Below are positions 21,486-33,059 of a stretch of DNA of 64,000 nt, in pieces (position 1 is the first letter of the stretch; each line of letters starts with the position of its first letter). This stretch comes from Euglena gracilis. Its lineage: Eukaryota > Euglenida > Euglenophyceae > Euglenales. Below the pieces are notes generated by a model that saw only the letters and a list, made by a program, of their open reading frames with translations, was not told the DNA's origin and ran no database searches. The DNA is taken from NCBI GenBank assembly GCA_039621445.1, contig CP154954.1, forward strand, positions 63,818,046-63,882,045. Direction: 5' to 3'. Both the position numbers and the translations under genes were made by a program.

Positions 21486-22707
21486 GTTTAAATTCTGCAT
21501 TCTGCCCCCACCCCCGAACTTCGGCTCCGAACGAGCCTAAGTCAGTGGGACAAGTAATTCATTCTGACCCCCCCCCCCGAGTTTCGGCTCTAATCAGCCA
21601 AAAATCAGGCAAGGGAATGGAACCAATTCTGTTTTCTGTGCGGGGCTGCCCACCCCCCCCCAGTTCTGGGCTCTTGTCACCGAACTGGCTGGGGTTTGTG
21701 TTTATGTTTTGGGCTGAAATATTCTGGGAAATTTTTTTTCGCACAGCCGCCCCCCCCCCCCCATCGTTGAGGGTTGACCCAGCCCGAAACGGTTGAGAGG
21801 AGGGATATTTTTTATGTCAACCGACTGTGGAAAATCCTCAAAATTTCTTCCCGAATTTCTGGCTCTAATCCCTGTCTGAAAACAAGAGTAAAAAACCCCG
21901 GGGAGAAACTCTGAACTTCTTGATTTTTGATGTGAATAATCTGTAAATTCCGCACAAACCAACCATAAAAAAGCCTGAAAAAAACCTGGGAAAAGAAACT
22001 GAGAAAATAAACTGTCAGTGCCACAGCCACAGCCATTGTCATCCTGATTGATTAAATTCCTGCCCCCCCCCAGGGCTTTCGGTTCGGTACAACCGTAAAC
22101 CTGGTGGAGGTAAAAATGCACCAGCCACAGCCCAAATCTGTGGTTGTGGGTATTATTGCTCCCCCCCCCCCGACCTGCCATCGGCTGACCCAGGTTCGGG
22201 GAGGAAAAGAGACCAAAGGAGCTGCCCCCCCCCAGCCCAGAAATGGGCTTCCTTTCGGCCAGACTGCGGCTGGGAGAGATAAAAGTGCTGCCCCCCCCCC
22301 CCCCCAGCCCAGGGCCTTCGGTTCTGCAAAACCAAAAGCCTGGTGGAGGTCCATAATAAACTGCCCAGGCTGTAACCACTTAAAATTATTCCGGTGCCAC
22401 TGAACGCCTGAACTTGGGGGGCGGTAACCGTGGACGCAACAACCCAAACGACTCCAAAACTGCTGGGGGAACCGTAAAAGGAATTCATTAAAACAGCCTC
22501 ACCTGGCCCATCTGAACATGCCAGATGGCTGTAAATGACATCGGCCATTGGCTCCATGACGACCCGGGTCCGTCAACTGGAAACTCAACTGGCTGGGCCG
22601 AAAAAAAGCTGTATTTTCTGCTGCTCAGCCAGAACCCCCCCCCCCCCCCACCTGCCTTCAGCCAGCCCAGGTCAGGGGGGAAAGAGCATAAAAAAAACTG
22701 CCCAGCC
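21486..22707 (+). repeat. Array of poly-C plus hairpin modules, left part
   Basis: Successive units begin with a run of 7-16 C followed by an imperfect inverted repeat of about 30-40 nt and then a purine-rich stretch. Clear stems are at about 22070-22105 (CAGGGCTTTCGGTT ... AACCGTAAACCTG), 22308-22345 (CAGGGCCTTCGGTT ... AACCAAAAGCCTG), 21505-21540 and 21578-21610. Spacing is uneven, roughly 65-130 bp. The array breaks off exactly at the left LTR at 22708 and resumes at 28451, so the LTR element inserted into it. No protein is supported. Confidence 0.6.
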
Positions 22708-23294
22708 TGTTTTGGGGGTCGGGGACCCTCGCCCGGGGGGGCTGCCGGGGCCGCAACCACTGTTTTCTGGCCCTGGAGGGCTCAGGCCAGGGCCTTTCTG
22801 AAATTGGGCCCCGTTTTCGAACATGCCAACCGGCGGTGAAGGGGGTGAGGTGTGCCCCCCCGACCCGGGGTCCCCAGTTGCCCGGCGTAGGATCGTTTTT
22901 AGCCTCCACTATTTTGCCTTTTCAAACATTTGGATCAAAAGATGAGCAAAGACAAACCAACCCTCCTACTTGGAAGCACACAGCAGAGCACAACAAACCT
23001 GGGACTTGAGAGGGTGAGTGAGTACCTTTGAGTTCATGTGTTGAGTGGGAAAAATAATATGGAAATGAATGCCTTGGATTCTTTGGATAATTGAATTGTC
23101 CTTTTTGATCTTTCAATTCTCAGTTGACTTTTGTGCTCTTGTGATTCTGAATTCGAATTCTCAAATTCTTCTTGAAATTTGCTGCGGTTCCAATTCAACT
23201 CGCGTGGCGGTTGACTTGCTTTGGTGGTTCCTACCGGAGGTTTTTGGGAACTTTCTGGGAAATTTTTGGCTGCCGCCGCCAGCGGCAGCCGACA
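22708..23294 (-). repeat. 3' LTR of the non-autonomous element
   Basis: On the minus strand it starts TGTCGGCTGCCGCTGGCGGC and ends CA. It matches 27851-28450 over nearly its full length, including the block coding MKDQKGQFNYPKNPRHSF in both. Small differences cluster near its left end (22708-22790). Confidence 0.8.
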
Positions 23295-23305
23295 CCCCCT
23301 CCCTT
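23295..23305 (-). other. Polypurine tract of the non-autonomous element
   Basis: Minus strand AAGGGAGGGGG directly abuts the TG of the 3' LTR. It is preceded by GTCGC, as in the PPT at 46540-46550. Confidence 0.75.
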
Positions 23306-26300
23306 GCGACGTTAGTCGGACCCGTTTTTCTGACCCCCCCCCCGTGCAAAAACGGGGAGAGAAAATTCTGGTTTTTTTTGTGGGGGGCGAAAAATCTGTG
23401 CTTTTTTTTCTGAAACGGGTCCTGTCGCCCTTTTTTTTGAAAATCTGTGTTACGAGTCTGACCCCCCCCCCAGCCATGATGTCGGGCACCTTGGGGGACT
23501 CTGAAAAATCAGGTCTACGGGGGAAGCCCCCCCACCCCTTTCCTCCGACAAGCATGGGGAACGGGTCTTTGAACAGAAAATCTGAAAATAAATCTGAGAA
23601 ACAATTCCAAACAAAACCAACTCTGGGCACTCCACCCCAAGGCCTAAGTCCCACGCTACCCCCTTGGTGAAAATCCTTTTTGGCAGCTTATGTGAGACTT
23701 CATTCGATTTCGATTTTTCTCAAAAAAAATCAGGGACTTTGGCCAACAGTGCCTCAGAAAACGATTTGTGTGGGGAAAGAGAAAACAGGGAACCTAGGCA
23801 TTCCTTTCCAATTCGGGACAGAAGAGGTAAAACGGTGAAAAGGTGATGGGTAAGAAAAGGCAAACGGTGAGGTGCAACGGTAAGACGGTTATATATGGCG
23901 GGAATAGTGTACAATGGGTGTGCGGGTTCGTGTGCGGTTGTGTGTTTTGTGTGTGTGCACGCTCACTTCCTTGTCATGCATTCCAACCGAAAATGACTGG
24001 GCCGATTTTTTTTTGAACACAAAGAGAACAGGGCTTCACATTTGCCCTCAGCCACTATGTCACAGGGCTTTAATGCCCACGTGGCTGGGTTTTTTTTTTA
24101 TTGGCCCACTCCAGGGCCTTTAGGACGGAGGAGGGGTCATCTCCGGTCCAGGGTCCCCCTCCCCCGAGTTCGGATGCCTCCAAGCTGTGTTCCATGAAAA
24201 AAATGCCTTTGACCAATATCCAATAGTCCAAACCGAATCAAAAAACTGAGTTTTAAAACTCCAACACGTTTTGTCGTCCACCAGAAAAATTATCAAAATC
24301 CCAGTTTTTTCCAACTCTTTGAAGAAAAATCCTCCAGCAACAAAAATCCTCAAAAAAATCAAAACTCTGGGTCCAACCCACAAGTCCAGGGCCTAGAAGA
24401 GCCCTCAACATCAAGAATTCCAACCTGCCACATCCAACAAACAAAGTCCAACCGAGAGCAACCAACCCAACAGAAGCAACATCCAGCAGCATACCATTGC
24501 ATGTTGCATAGGGGCCAGGCCATTCCAGCCCAACCCTGGGCACAACCAATTCACAGCCGAAACCAACCAATTCGGCTTGCCAATTAAAATTCACTTCCCC
24601 CCCCCCTTCAATCACACGGGGCAATGGGGGTCAAATGACATGGCAAACTCAAAAACACTGAAAATTCAATTCCAATAGCCAATGCGATTTTTCGCTGCCC
24701 CCCCCCCAGTCACATGGGGCCATGGGGGTCAATCTGGCTTCAGCCTCCAAACAAAAAAAAATCACAAACCTGGGCCGTAATATCCAAACCGACTGAAATC
24801 TCAACACATGTCAAAGGAAGGGCCTTCACAATGCTGCCCCCCCCCGTCAACCAATGCGGAGAGGACCATGGGTTAAAAATTCCTGGCTGCAAAATCAGAA
24901 TCCCCATTCGACAAATAAAATGGGGAAAATGGAAATTTCATCCAACCCCGCCACAATCTGGGGTGTGACCAAAAACTGTCACGGTCACAAAATGATGCAT
25001 TCCTGTCCCCACCCAAACGTCTCACAGGGGTATCCAATTCTGAGTCAAAAAATTCCAACCGTAGAGCCAAAACTGATTTTGATCCACCACACCAATAAAA
25101 AACAGGGCTCAACACAACCCCCCCCCCCCAGCTGCACGAGGAGGGAGAAAAAATGGCTCCAAACCACAAGCAAAATCCTGCGACCCAAAACCATGAAATC
25201 TGATTCAGCGCTGTGGGAGCCAACGGCCTGGACCTGGGCTTTGGCCATGCATCGGGCCACTGCCCATGTGTGAGGTCAGCCATTAAACTTCACAGCACTT
25301 GAGTAAAATAAATGTACCCACCATTCTGCAACTCCACAACAACCCACAATTGTGATCATGACAATCGTAATCATGTCATTCAATTCAATTGATGTCATTG
25401 AAGTCTGTTCTCCTACTCGACTTGACATGTTCATTATCCCATTCTTTGAAGTCAATTCTTTGCAAACGTCAAGTCTTTGAATTCAATAAATTCAGTCAAA
25501 ATCCTTGATAATTGACTGTTTTGCTCCTTCTGTTGATTCTTCTTGCTCGATGATTGATTGCTTGAACCTGCATGACAAGGCAACACACACGCACAAATTC
25601 ACCACTTGCAACACACAAGACAGATTTCTGAATTTTCTCACAGAACCGAACCTGAAAATGCCACTGAACTCTGAACCAAAACGGCACTGAAAATCTGATC
25701 TTGATCCATCAAATGGGTCACACGAAAACTGTATAAGCAAGTCTCAAACTGCAAAAATTGCCTTTGGGAGTTTTGCATTGTGAGGCGTCCCCCACTTCTG
25801 AGTTTTTCTCCCTTAAGCAAACTCCACAGCCGAAAAAATGCCGCAGAAAGTGTTACCCACAGATCAACAGATTTTCCACTGAAAAACTGAACTGAATGCC
25901 ATTGATGGGCCCAAAAATGAATTTCCTCAGGGGTGTCTTTTCCTCCTGGGTTTATCCACCTTGGTTCCCAAGTCTGAAAAACTGAAAACTGTTTCCTGAG
26001 CCCTTAGATGGGTGGCCACAGGGGTGTTTATTCCTGGCCTGGGTCTAGCCCCACCCTTGGAACCCCTCTTTGCGCGCTTTCCCGAAAAACTTTTTGGTTC
26101 GAGTGGTCCATCAGAGGTCTCCCCAACCTCAGGATTTGGCAAAATCCCAGATAAAACCTGCCACAGGACTGCTGGGCTGCCACACTCGAAAACCACAATA
26201 AAACTGGACTGAAAAATGCCAAAAACTGTGCCGATTCTCCAACATATGTCCTTGTCCGGGGGTAAGTTTCTCTCTGGAAAAACTGTCCCGTGACAAAAGG

Positions 26301-26885
26301 GACCAGTAAAAACACAAACAAAAATCCAACCTGAGGTGTCTGATTTGTCCCCGTCTGGGATGATGACACATGTCAATGCCGTGCCCCACCCCAAATGACA
26401 TTCGGGACAAGCGAAAACTGAAAACTCTGAAACTGAAAGTCATTGATCTGGCTGCCTGAACACTAGGAGAAAAATCCCAAGCATCGTGGCTGGGCGTCTC
26501 CATTTAAGTGGAAAGCAACTGGGGAAAAAACATGCACCCCAGAAAAAAGATTCAAAATGTTTGACTTGGCAGTTTTTCCATAAGCCAAACTCTGTGAACT
26601 GAACAATCCAGATTTAAACTTCTGGCTGATTATGCATCTGCCTCCGACCAGATCACACAAAGGAAGTACGAAACAAAAATCACAAAGCCACAAACAAACC
26701 ACAAAAACATACTGATCACTGTAAAGTGCTGTGCGGTGCCAGTCAGTGGTTAGACCTATGCTGAAAGAAAATCACCACCACCATTGATTCGGTGGAAACC
26801 ACCCCCAGCTGTTCCAGGGATTTGTGTACCAGTCCCAACCCCACCAATCGTGAAACCAACTTGGTCTTAAAAACTGAAAGTCATT
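23306..26885 (-). other. Non-coding interior of the non-autonomous LTR element
   Basis: About 3.6 kb with no recognisable retroviral domain on either strand. Frames such as 23221-23670 (plus) and 24253-24624 (minus) have no family resemblance. Poly-C tracts followed by CA-rich text (24598, 24700, 24836, 25120) are reminiscent of the hairpin array outside the element. Confidence 0.55.
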
Positions 26886-27365
26886 TCAACTGTTTTTGGC
26901 AGGTCTCCAGAATTTTTTTGGGTGTCTGAATTTTCTTGGCTGCGTGGCAAAATCTGAGGAAGATTTTTCAGAAGACTCTGATGACGGCTGCAGATTCGTG
27001 ACATGTCCAGAATTCAGATTCACAGGCACAAAATTTTCTGGACTTAGAAATTTTTCATTGGGCTGTAACTTTTCAGTGATTTGCAATTCAAATATTTTCA
27101 GCCGTTCCTCCAGAATCTTTTCTTCACTCTCCAGCCGTTTTGACAGAGCCTCGCCCTTCTCACACAGGGACTGGATGCTTTCAGAAAAACGGTGTTCAAT
27201 TTCGTTGCAAGTTCGTGTCAAAAGGTCATGAAAACCATCTGCCAAATTTCTCAGACGGGTTTCAATTTCAGCCATCCGTCCCTCCAAGTGGCTGGACTCA
27301 CTTTGGCTGGGCACTTCCTCCAGTTTCGTCAGTCTCTCGTTCAGAGAAAAAGTGTTTGAAAACAA
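26886..27365 (-). CDS. Coiled-coil Gag-like protein, C-terminal segment
   Basis: This is a 159-codon frame with strong heptad-like Glu/Lys/Leu content (LEGRMAEIETRLRNLADGF, then SKRLESEEKILEERLKIFEL), followed by an acidic/Ser tail. It lies downstream of a second Gag-like frame (27423-28094) and in the region where Gag is expected after the PBS. There is no zinc knuckle and no capsid motif I can name, so the role (particle assembly or RNA binding) is inferred from position and coiled-coil character. A gap with stops (27366-27422) separates the two frames. Confidence 0.5.
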   Translation of the reverse strand: MFSNTFSLNERLTKLEEVPSQSESSHLEGRMAEIETRLRNLADGFHDLLTRTCNEIEHRFSESIQSLCEKGEALSKRLESEEKILEERLKIFELQITEKLQPNEKFLSPENFVPVNLNSGHVTNLQPSSESSEKSSSDFATQPRKFRHPKKFWRPAKNS

Positions 27366-27422
27366 TTCTGTGATACCTGCCTCAACTTTTTGCCACCACT
27401 CATCCCAAGGGTCATAAAAAGA

Positions 27423-27837
27423 TTAAGGTTTTGTGACCTCTGAAGTTTCCACACTGAATGATTTGACACTCAGCTGTCCGGATTCAGATTCACACCGCAC
27501 ACCTCTCATTTGCAAAACATTTGGACAAGGGTCAAAACTTTCTTGTTTAACTTCAGGTTCTCCTGGCAGTGAACTTGTTGGGCTTACCCCTGACGGTTTA
27601 CAAGATTGACATGGAGAAGATGAGTCAGGGCCATGAGAATGTCCAATGGCTGCTTCACATCTGAGTTTCCAAAACTCCCTCTGAGACGCCAGATATTCAG
27701 CCTCCCTTTTTCTTTGTTCCTCTGTTTGGGTATCACTGAATTCAATTCCCAACAATTTGAATTGGTCACAGTATTCTTTGATTTCTTTTTCCTCAACGGA
27801 ATCTAAAAATTCTTCACTGACAGAGTCAGTGAAGCCA
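27423..27837 (-). CDS. Gag-like N-terminal segment of the non-autonomous element
   Basis: The open frame actually continues upstream through the PBS into the 5' LTR (to 28094), but translation of element RNA would start after the PBS, so only the part below 27838 is listed. It reads SVEEKEIKEYCDQFKLLGIE and EEQRKREAEYLASQREFWKL, charged and probably helical, then a Ser/Pro-rich tail with CQSCKPSG. No start codon is certain. No known domain is recognised. Confidence 0.4.
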
Positions 27838-27850
27838 CCTCTGCGTACCA
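27838..27850 (-). other. Primer-binding site of the non-autonomous element
   Basis: Minus strand TGGTACGCAGAGG immediately follows the 5' LTR. It resembles the complement of the 3' end of a eukaryotic initiator Met tRNA (TGGTAGCAGAGG) with one inserted base. Confidence 0.7.
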
Positions 27851-28450
27851 CGTTGGGGGGTCCGGAGGAGCCAGCTCGCCCGGGGGGGCCGCTGCTTTCG
27901 CTGGGGCCGCCACTTCCCGTTTCCGGCCCTGGTGGGCTCAGGCCAGGGCCTTTGGCAAGTTGGGCCCCGTTTTCGAACAAATCAACGGACTGTGAAGGGG
28001 GTGAGGTGTGCCCCCCCGACCCGGGGTCCCCGGTTGCCCCGCGTAGGATCGTTTTTAGCCTCCACTGTTTTGCCTTTTCAAACATTTGGATCAAAAGATG
28101 AGCAAAGACAAACCAACCCTCCTACTTGGAAGCACACTGCAGAGCACAACAAACCTGGGACTTGAGAGGGTGAGTGAGTACCTTTGAGTTCAAGTGTTGA
28201 GTGGGAAAAATAATATGGAAATGAATGCCTTGGATTCTTTGGATAATTGAATTGTCCCTTTTGATCTTTCAATTCTCAATTGACTGTTGTGCTCTTGTGA
28301 TTCTCAATTCGAATTCTCAAATTCTTCTTGAAACTTGCTGCGGTTCCAATTCAACTCGCGTGGCGGTTGACTTGCTTTGGTGGTTCCTACCGGGGATTTT
28401 TGGGAATTTTGTGGGAAATTTTTGGCTGCCGCCGCCAGCGGCAGCCGACA
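27851..28450 (-). repeat. 5' LTR of the non-autonomous element
   Basis: It is the partner of 22708-23294. On the minus strand it begins TGTCGGCTGCCGCTGGCGGC at 28450. Its last bases before the PBS are CG where the 3' LTR has CA, so the end has mutated. Confidence 0.8.
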
Positions 28451-29520
28451 CCTGACCCCCCCCGACCTGCCTGCGGCCTCGGCCAGCCCAGGTCAGGGGG
28501 AAAGAGTTTTAAAAAGAAATGTCTGACCGGCTGCCCCCCCCAGCCCAGAATCTGGCATACTTCCAGCCGCATTTCTGCTGGGGAGGGATTGACGTCTCCC
28601 CCCCCAGACCTGACCACCAGCCCAGGTATCAGGAGGAGGGGGAAAAAATAACAATTCTTTCTGCCCCCTAAACCCAGATTATCGGTCTACGGCCGTAAAT
28701 CTGTGGTGGGGATGTTTTAATGTTGTCCCCCCCCCTGAATTCGGCCAGCCAGCCAAGTTTCAGGGTTGGGAAAAAATAATTGGTCTGGCACACCCTGGAT
28801 TCGGCACGAAACAGCCTTAATTAAGGGTTTTATACACCCCTCCCCCCCCAGGTGTTGGCTGAGAGCCGTAACCTGATGGGGGAAAGAAACCCAAACATCT
28901 CCGACATAAAAACTGGGCACTCCTTCTGGCATTGGGGTCGCGGTTCAGCCCAGCCAGGGCTGAGTCCACAGCCGCAGAAAGCTGTGGAGCTCGCTGCAAA
29001 ATCTGGACCAGCCGCATATCCTGGCTGTACGTTGCTTTCAACTGTCGCTGGTGCAATAACCATACGAACCTTTGGGCAGACTTGATAGAAAATCACCCTC
29101 GGCAGCAAATAATTCTCCGAAATTCTTGAGTGTATTCCCAAAAGGCATGGCCAACTTTGGTTGAGGGAAATTAAAATACCCCTTGATCAGCCCCCCCCCC
29201 CCCAGCACGGTTCTGCCAAAACATGCTCAGGATGAGGGCCGGGGTTCGTAAACAAAAATAATCTGATTCCCCCCCCGTTCTGGCTCGCACACCTCCAGAA
29301 ACGGGAGTTCAGGGGAAGAAATACCCCATGGTAACCCCCCCCCCGTTCTGGACCGAACACATCCTGAAATGGGAGTCCAGGGGAGGAAATACCCCAGGGC
29401 TGCACCCCCCCCGTTCTGCGACCTCTTCCAGAAATGGGGAGTCCGGGAGGGATTGCCCCAAGGCTGGCTCCCCCCTCCCTGCCCGAGGCTGAACTCTTCA
29501 GGGCCAGGGGAGAATAAAAA
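28451..29520 (+). repeat. Array of poly-C plus hairpin modules, right part
   Basis: It continues the array at 21486-22707. Stems include CAGATTATCGG...CCGTAAATCTG (about 28672-28704), CAGGTGTTGGCTGAGAGCC followed by GTAACCTG (about 28848-28878), and CGTTCTGG...CCAGAAACG (about 29276-29304) with two further GTTCTG units at 29344 and 29412. Each follows a C run and is trailed by a phrase like GGGAGGAAATACCCCA. No protein is supported. Confidence 0.6.
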
Positions 29521-29869
29521 CAATCTGAAAACCCTATCTGGGAGTGGATTGTTGCCACTACCACGCCTCAGAAAAAGGTTTTGGATCGGTCATCCCACTG
29601 GCAAGCTCCTGAGATTCCTTGGTCTACCATTCGATACGGGCAGCACTGCAAATTCAATATAATTCACCACCGTTTGGGTCCCAAAGATCTTGCAAATATT
29701 TGAAATTATGTCCATTGGACTTCAGGTCCAATCATTCCATTCAGAGCCTTGTCCCATCTGAAAGTTGAACCTGCGAAAACAAAAGTTGTTTTCCACCCCA
29801 TCTCATACAACCATTCTGCAAATGGTCACATTTAGGGCATGGAGGAGGCAGCCTAGCCACCATTTGCTT
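29521..29869. other. No gene seen
   Basis: Unique-looking sequence with short frames only, lying between the hairpin array and a tandem hairpin repeat. Confidence 0.5.
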
Positions 29870-30033
29870 TTCGGGGCGAGTTTCTGAACAATCCACAGGT
29901 CTAAACCCTGTGGACGTCCAAAACCTCCCCTCAAAACCTCCCTTGAGCTTTCCAGGGTGAGTTTCTGAACAATCCACAGGTCTAAACCCTGTGGACGTCC
30001 AAAATCTCCCCTCAAAACCTCCCTTCAGGACTC
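29870..30033. repeat. 82-bp tandem duplication containing a perfect hairpin
   Basis: GAGTTTCTGAACAATCCACA occurs at 29878 and 29960, an offset of 82 bp. Each copy contains the hairpin CCACAGG-TCTAAA-CCCTGTGG and ends TCCCCTCAAAACCTCCCTT. The copies differ at only a few bases. Confidence 0.7.
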
Positions 30034-30763
30034 CCAGCTACACTGGAGGCCTTCAGGGGGGGTGTTTGTGAGGGAAAAAGCTAGTCTAGAGGCCTTGAAC
30101 CTCTAGACCCTGTGGCCCCTTTGTCCAACCCTCTGATCATCCACAGTCTGATTTGGGCAAAATCGCAACCCTCATGACTAGGGTCTATGGCTGAACCATA
30201 TACCGTGAGTCTAAATCTGTATGTTTTGTGTACAGGACTCTCTTCCAATTGGGAGGATTTGGTCCGTGCGTCCATAGGCTCCTTTCCTACCAAGCTGGGA
30301 TTTCTTACTTTGGAAAAATCTGGGGGATGGCACCTGGAAAACTGTAATTCCACAGCCAGCCCCCCATATCATTGGATGCGCCTTTCAGATCGCTATCCAA
30401 ATATATTCAATTTAAGGCGTCACTCAGCCGTTTCCCAACTTTCACTTCCGGAGCCTGTTCTGGGCCGGAGCGTGGCTGTCCAAACAGCCAACAATGCTTC
30501 TGTTCACTTCCATTAACGAAGTTAGGATGGAAGCAGATCATTTTAGGATTTCCTAATGGGTGCCCCTTCTCTCTCCACAGGTGGCATTCTTTTATATTCT
30601 TGTTCCTTCCTTTCCTTCGGACCGACTTGGATATCCAGTCCATTCTCCGCGCATTGCTCTGTGCTTTGCTTCTTGGGAAGTGGGAAAAGGGTTTTTCTGT
30701 ACACTGATTTTCAGTTCCTAAATAGGTGTGCAAAGGCGAAAGCGAAGACTTTTTTGGGAATTC
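30034..30763 (+). other. Probable 5' LTR region of the Ty3-type element; boundary not found
   Basis: No gene is supported. If the primer-binding site at 30795 is right, the 5' LTR must end at 30794 and extend left into this stretch, but I could not find a second full copy to define its start. A small hairpin, CTAGAGG...CCTCTAG, lies at 30083-30103. Confidence 0.35.
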
Positions 30764-30794
30764 GGAAAGGGGAATTGGGAATCAGAGGTACACT
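30764..30794 (+). repeat. Putative 3' end of the 5' LTR
   Basis: Thirty-one bases ending GGTACACT abut the PBS. Twenty-eight of them match 45191-45221 at the far side of the downstream ORF, as expected for the ends of paired LTRs. The full LTR was not delimited. Confidence 0.45.
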
Positions 30795-30808
30795 TGGTAG
30801 CAGATTGG
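30795..30808 (+). other. Putative primer-binding site, with a second copy at 30860-30873
   Basis: TGGTAGCAGATTGG begins like the complement of initiator Met tRNA (TGGTAGCAGAGG). The phrase TACACTTGGTAGCAGATTGG occurs again 65 bp downstream, followed both times by a GATCCTAC phrase, so a short segment around the PBS is duplicated. Confidence 0.55.
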
Positions 30809-30873
30809 TTACGATCCTACACACACTTCACAAACAGAAAGGCTACCACGTATTACACTTGGTAGCAGATTGG

Positions 30874-31683
30874 TTCGATCCTACGCTGACTGGCATCGGA
30901 GGGCCCCTGCACCGTTATTACACGGTCGCAGCGTCAGCTCCCGGCTTGCAGTCAACGTCTAAGCGGATGAGCAGGCTCCGGAAGGCTCTGCACGGTATTA
31001 CCTGTTACAGCCCCTCTGGTGCCAGCACAACTGCTTAGTTTTGTGGGTTTTTGCTGTTTTTGTCATCAGAAAGATGCAGAGCACAGGCGCCAACCATCAA
31101 TTCAACTACGCCTTATTACAGGCATCATTGCAACACATTGACCAAGAAACAGGGGATTGGAAGCTTTTATGTGACAGCTTCCAGTTCCCACGCCGATGAG
31201 GAACAATTGGTTCGATTGTCAAGATTGCAGCATTTATCATCATTGACAGTGGTCGGCGATGAGCCGTCCACTTCATTGGCTTCAGAGGCTAATGCTGCCT
31301 CTTCCACACTCACCTTGCCACAATAGGGGTATTCGCCTCTGTCTGCGACAATGGTGCAGCTGCGCACACCGGAGAGACCCGTGATGATTCCGCCACCGGG
31401 CTTCTCTGGTGATGGTGGGCTAGAAACCCCGTGTTTCTTTCAACCACCCGTTCTTCTACCGGCAAGCCCTTACAGAGCTTTGCCACCACCACCTGATCTT
31501 GGGTGCTATCCCGCACTACCTTGGCAGCCGGAGACGCGCATAGTGGTACCAGAATTCTCCGGTACGTCCCAACCCATGGATGGCTATGGGAAGGGTACTT
31601 GGGAGCTGCTCACTGCTGAGGATGTGCAGGATATCGTTTCTCGGCTTCCAGGTGATCGCCCCCTCGTGAGGTAGTTCAACCAT
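30874..31683 (+). other. Leader region of the Ty3-type element
   Basis: Short plus-strand frames (31051-31326, 31351-31674) are rich in Ser, Pro and Thr and lack domains. They may be an eroded N-terminus of Gag or untranslated leader. Confidence 0.35.
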
Positions 31684-33054
31684 GTGCAACAATGTGTTGC
31701 AGATTGTGCAACCGCACTCAACAAAGTGCTCCAGTTTGATGAGGAAAACCAAAAACATGTCTTCACCACCTTCTTGCAGGAAGTTGACAAATATTGCAAG
31801 AGGAATTTCGAAAGCGCGGGTATTGACCTTGCAAACTTTCGGGAAACCTTTGACAAAATGTGCCAACAACTTCCGCAAAACTTCCGGCAAAATAGTGAAT
31901 GCATGCATGAAGCGGAAACGCGGAAAAACTCCAAGTTTCTGCACTTGCATGACTCTGTACGACAGTTATCGGGACAAATGGAGTCCTGTTCATCCGCGTT
32001 TTTGCATTTGCAACAACAGTTGCATGCACGAGATTCCTCGTCTGCATCATCCAGCAGTGGTGGATTTGTGTCTATGGACCATTTCACCACATTTTCCGCA
32101 ACTTTCCATGAATCGCAACACCGCATTATGCAGTTGTGCGATGAAACGGAAAAGTTTCGGCGTTTCAAGTCACAAGCCAACAAGAATTTTGCTTTCCACA
32201 CGTATGTGCGGCAGTTGGAGGAGCGACTTTCCCGTTTGGAGCAGAAAACCTGCTTTTGTGACGCAAACCACGGGTTGGATTATCTAATCTGAGCGCGAAA
32301 GTCGCGGAATTGGCACAACGGCAAGATTCCCTGCAGTTGCAGTTGCGATCCGACATTGGAGGGATTAACTCAGCCATTGCGTGTTTGCAACGAAGCTATT
32401 CCGCACTTTCCCACCGAGTTCCGGACATTAGCGGTATTCAGACTGCTATTGGAGAACTCCAGACCCAGCATGCATCGCTGTCTCCAAAGTAACTGAAATG
32501 CAGTCTCTACCTGCAGGTTCCAGTTCCCGGATTACTGAGAAACCCGATGTCACGGCATTTTATGACAAAATGCTCAGTAGCAATCAGGAAACCTTGCAAG
32601 ATTTTTGCAACAGCCTATTACGGCTTCAGGAATCGGTGAATCGGAATGCCCGATCCACGCAAGGCGAGATCACCTGGTTGGATGAGCGAATTTCCGCCTT
32701 TATGGATAAACCCAAACCGGAAATTTGCCCGTGGGTTCCACAACTGGTTTGTCGGATTATCGTGCACAGGTTACGCCAAACACCACACCAACTAAGGTAC
32801 AAACACATTTGCAGATTCTCTCAGAAGCTGTAAAAGCATTAACGGGGCAACTCCAATTATTGGATGAGTCTCACGGGAATCTTGACCAAGATGTCAACGG
32901 AATTTCCGAAACCAATCCGGACTTAGATGACTTTTCCCGTTACCGCAAGCGTATTCGCGCTTTGGAGGATGAAGTTGACCGTATTTTAGGCCAACTCCAG
33001 CTCGTTGAGCATTTGGAGCGAAGTGTGGATGACTTGTCTGTAGGTTTTGGATAA
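31684..33054 (+). pseudogene. Gag N-terminal coiled-coil region
   Basis: Open segments in three phases (31684-32292, about 32290-32492, 32498-32760, 32725-33054) join into one long helical protein. Typical text is EENQKHVFTTFLQEVDKYCK, RQLEERLSRLEQK and RYRKRIRALEDEVDRILGQL. Heptad-like Leu and charged residues throughout suggest a coiled coil. Position after the PBS and before capsid-like text supports Gag. Frameshifts near 32290, 32490 and 32750 break it. Confidence 0.6.
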
Positions 33055-33059
33055 TGTGT

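Larger units (their letters stand above)
22708..28450 (-). mobile_element. Non-autonomous LTR retrotransposon (5.7 kb)
   Basis: Direct repeats at 22708-23294 and 27851-28450 are the LTRs. Read on the minus strand the element runs from the 5' LTR (27851-28450) through a PBS (TGGTACGCAGAGG, 27838-27850), coiled-coil Gag-like frames (26886-27837) and long non-coding DNA, to a polypurine tract (AAGGGAGGGGG, 23295-23305) and the 3' LTR. No protease, RT, RNase H or integrase text is present. PBS and the sequence around the PPT match those of the element at 45450-58443, so mobilisation by a relative of that element is a reasonable inference. No unambiguous target duplication is visible. Confidence 0.8.

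Noticed and set aside
22703-28455. CCTG as target duplication of the non-autonomous LTR element
   Set aside because: It overlaps the terminal TG of the LTR and would require moving the LTR boundary, so I did not call it.
21486-29520. CRISPR-like array
   Set aside because: Units differ in length and sequence, have no conserved direct repeat or spacer layout, and the setting is eukaryotic.
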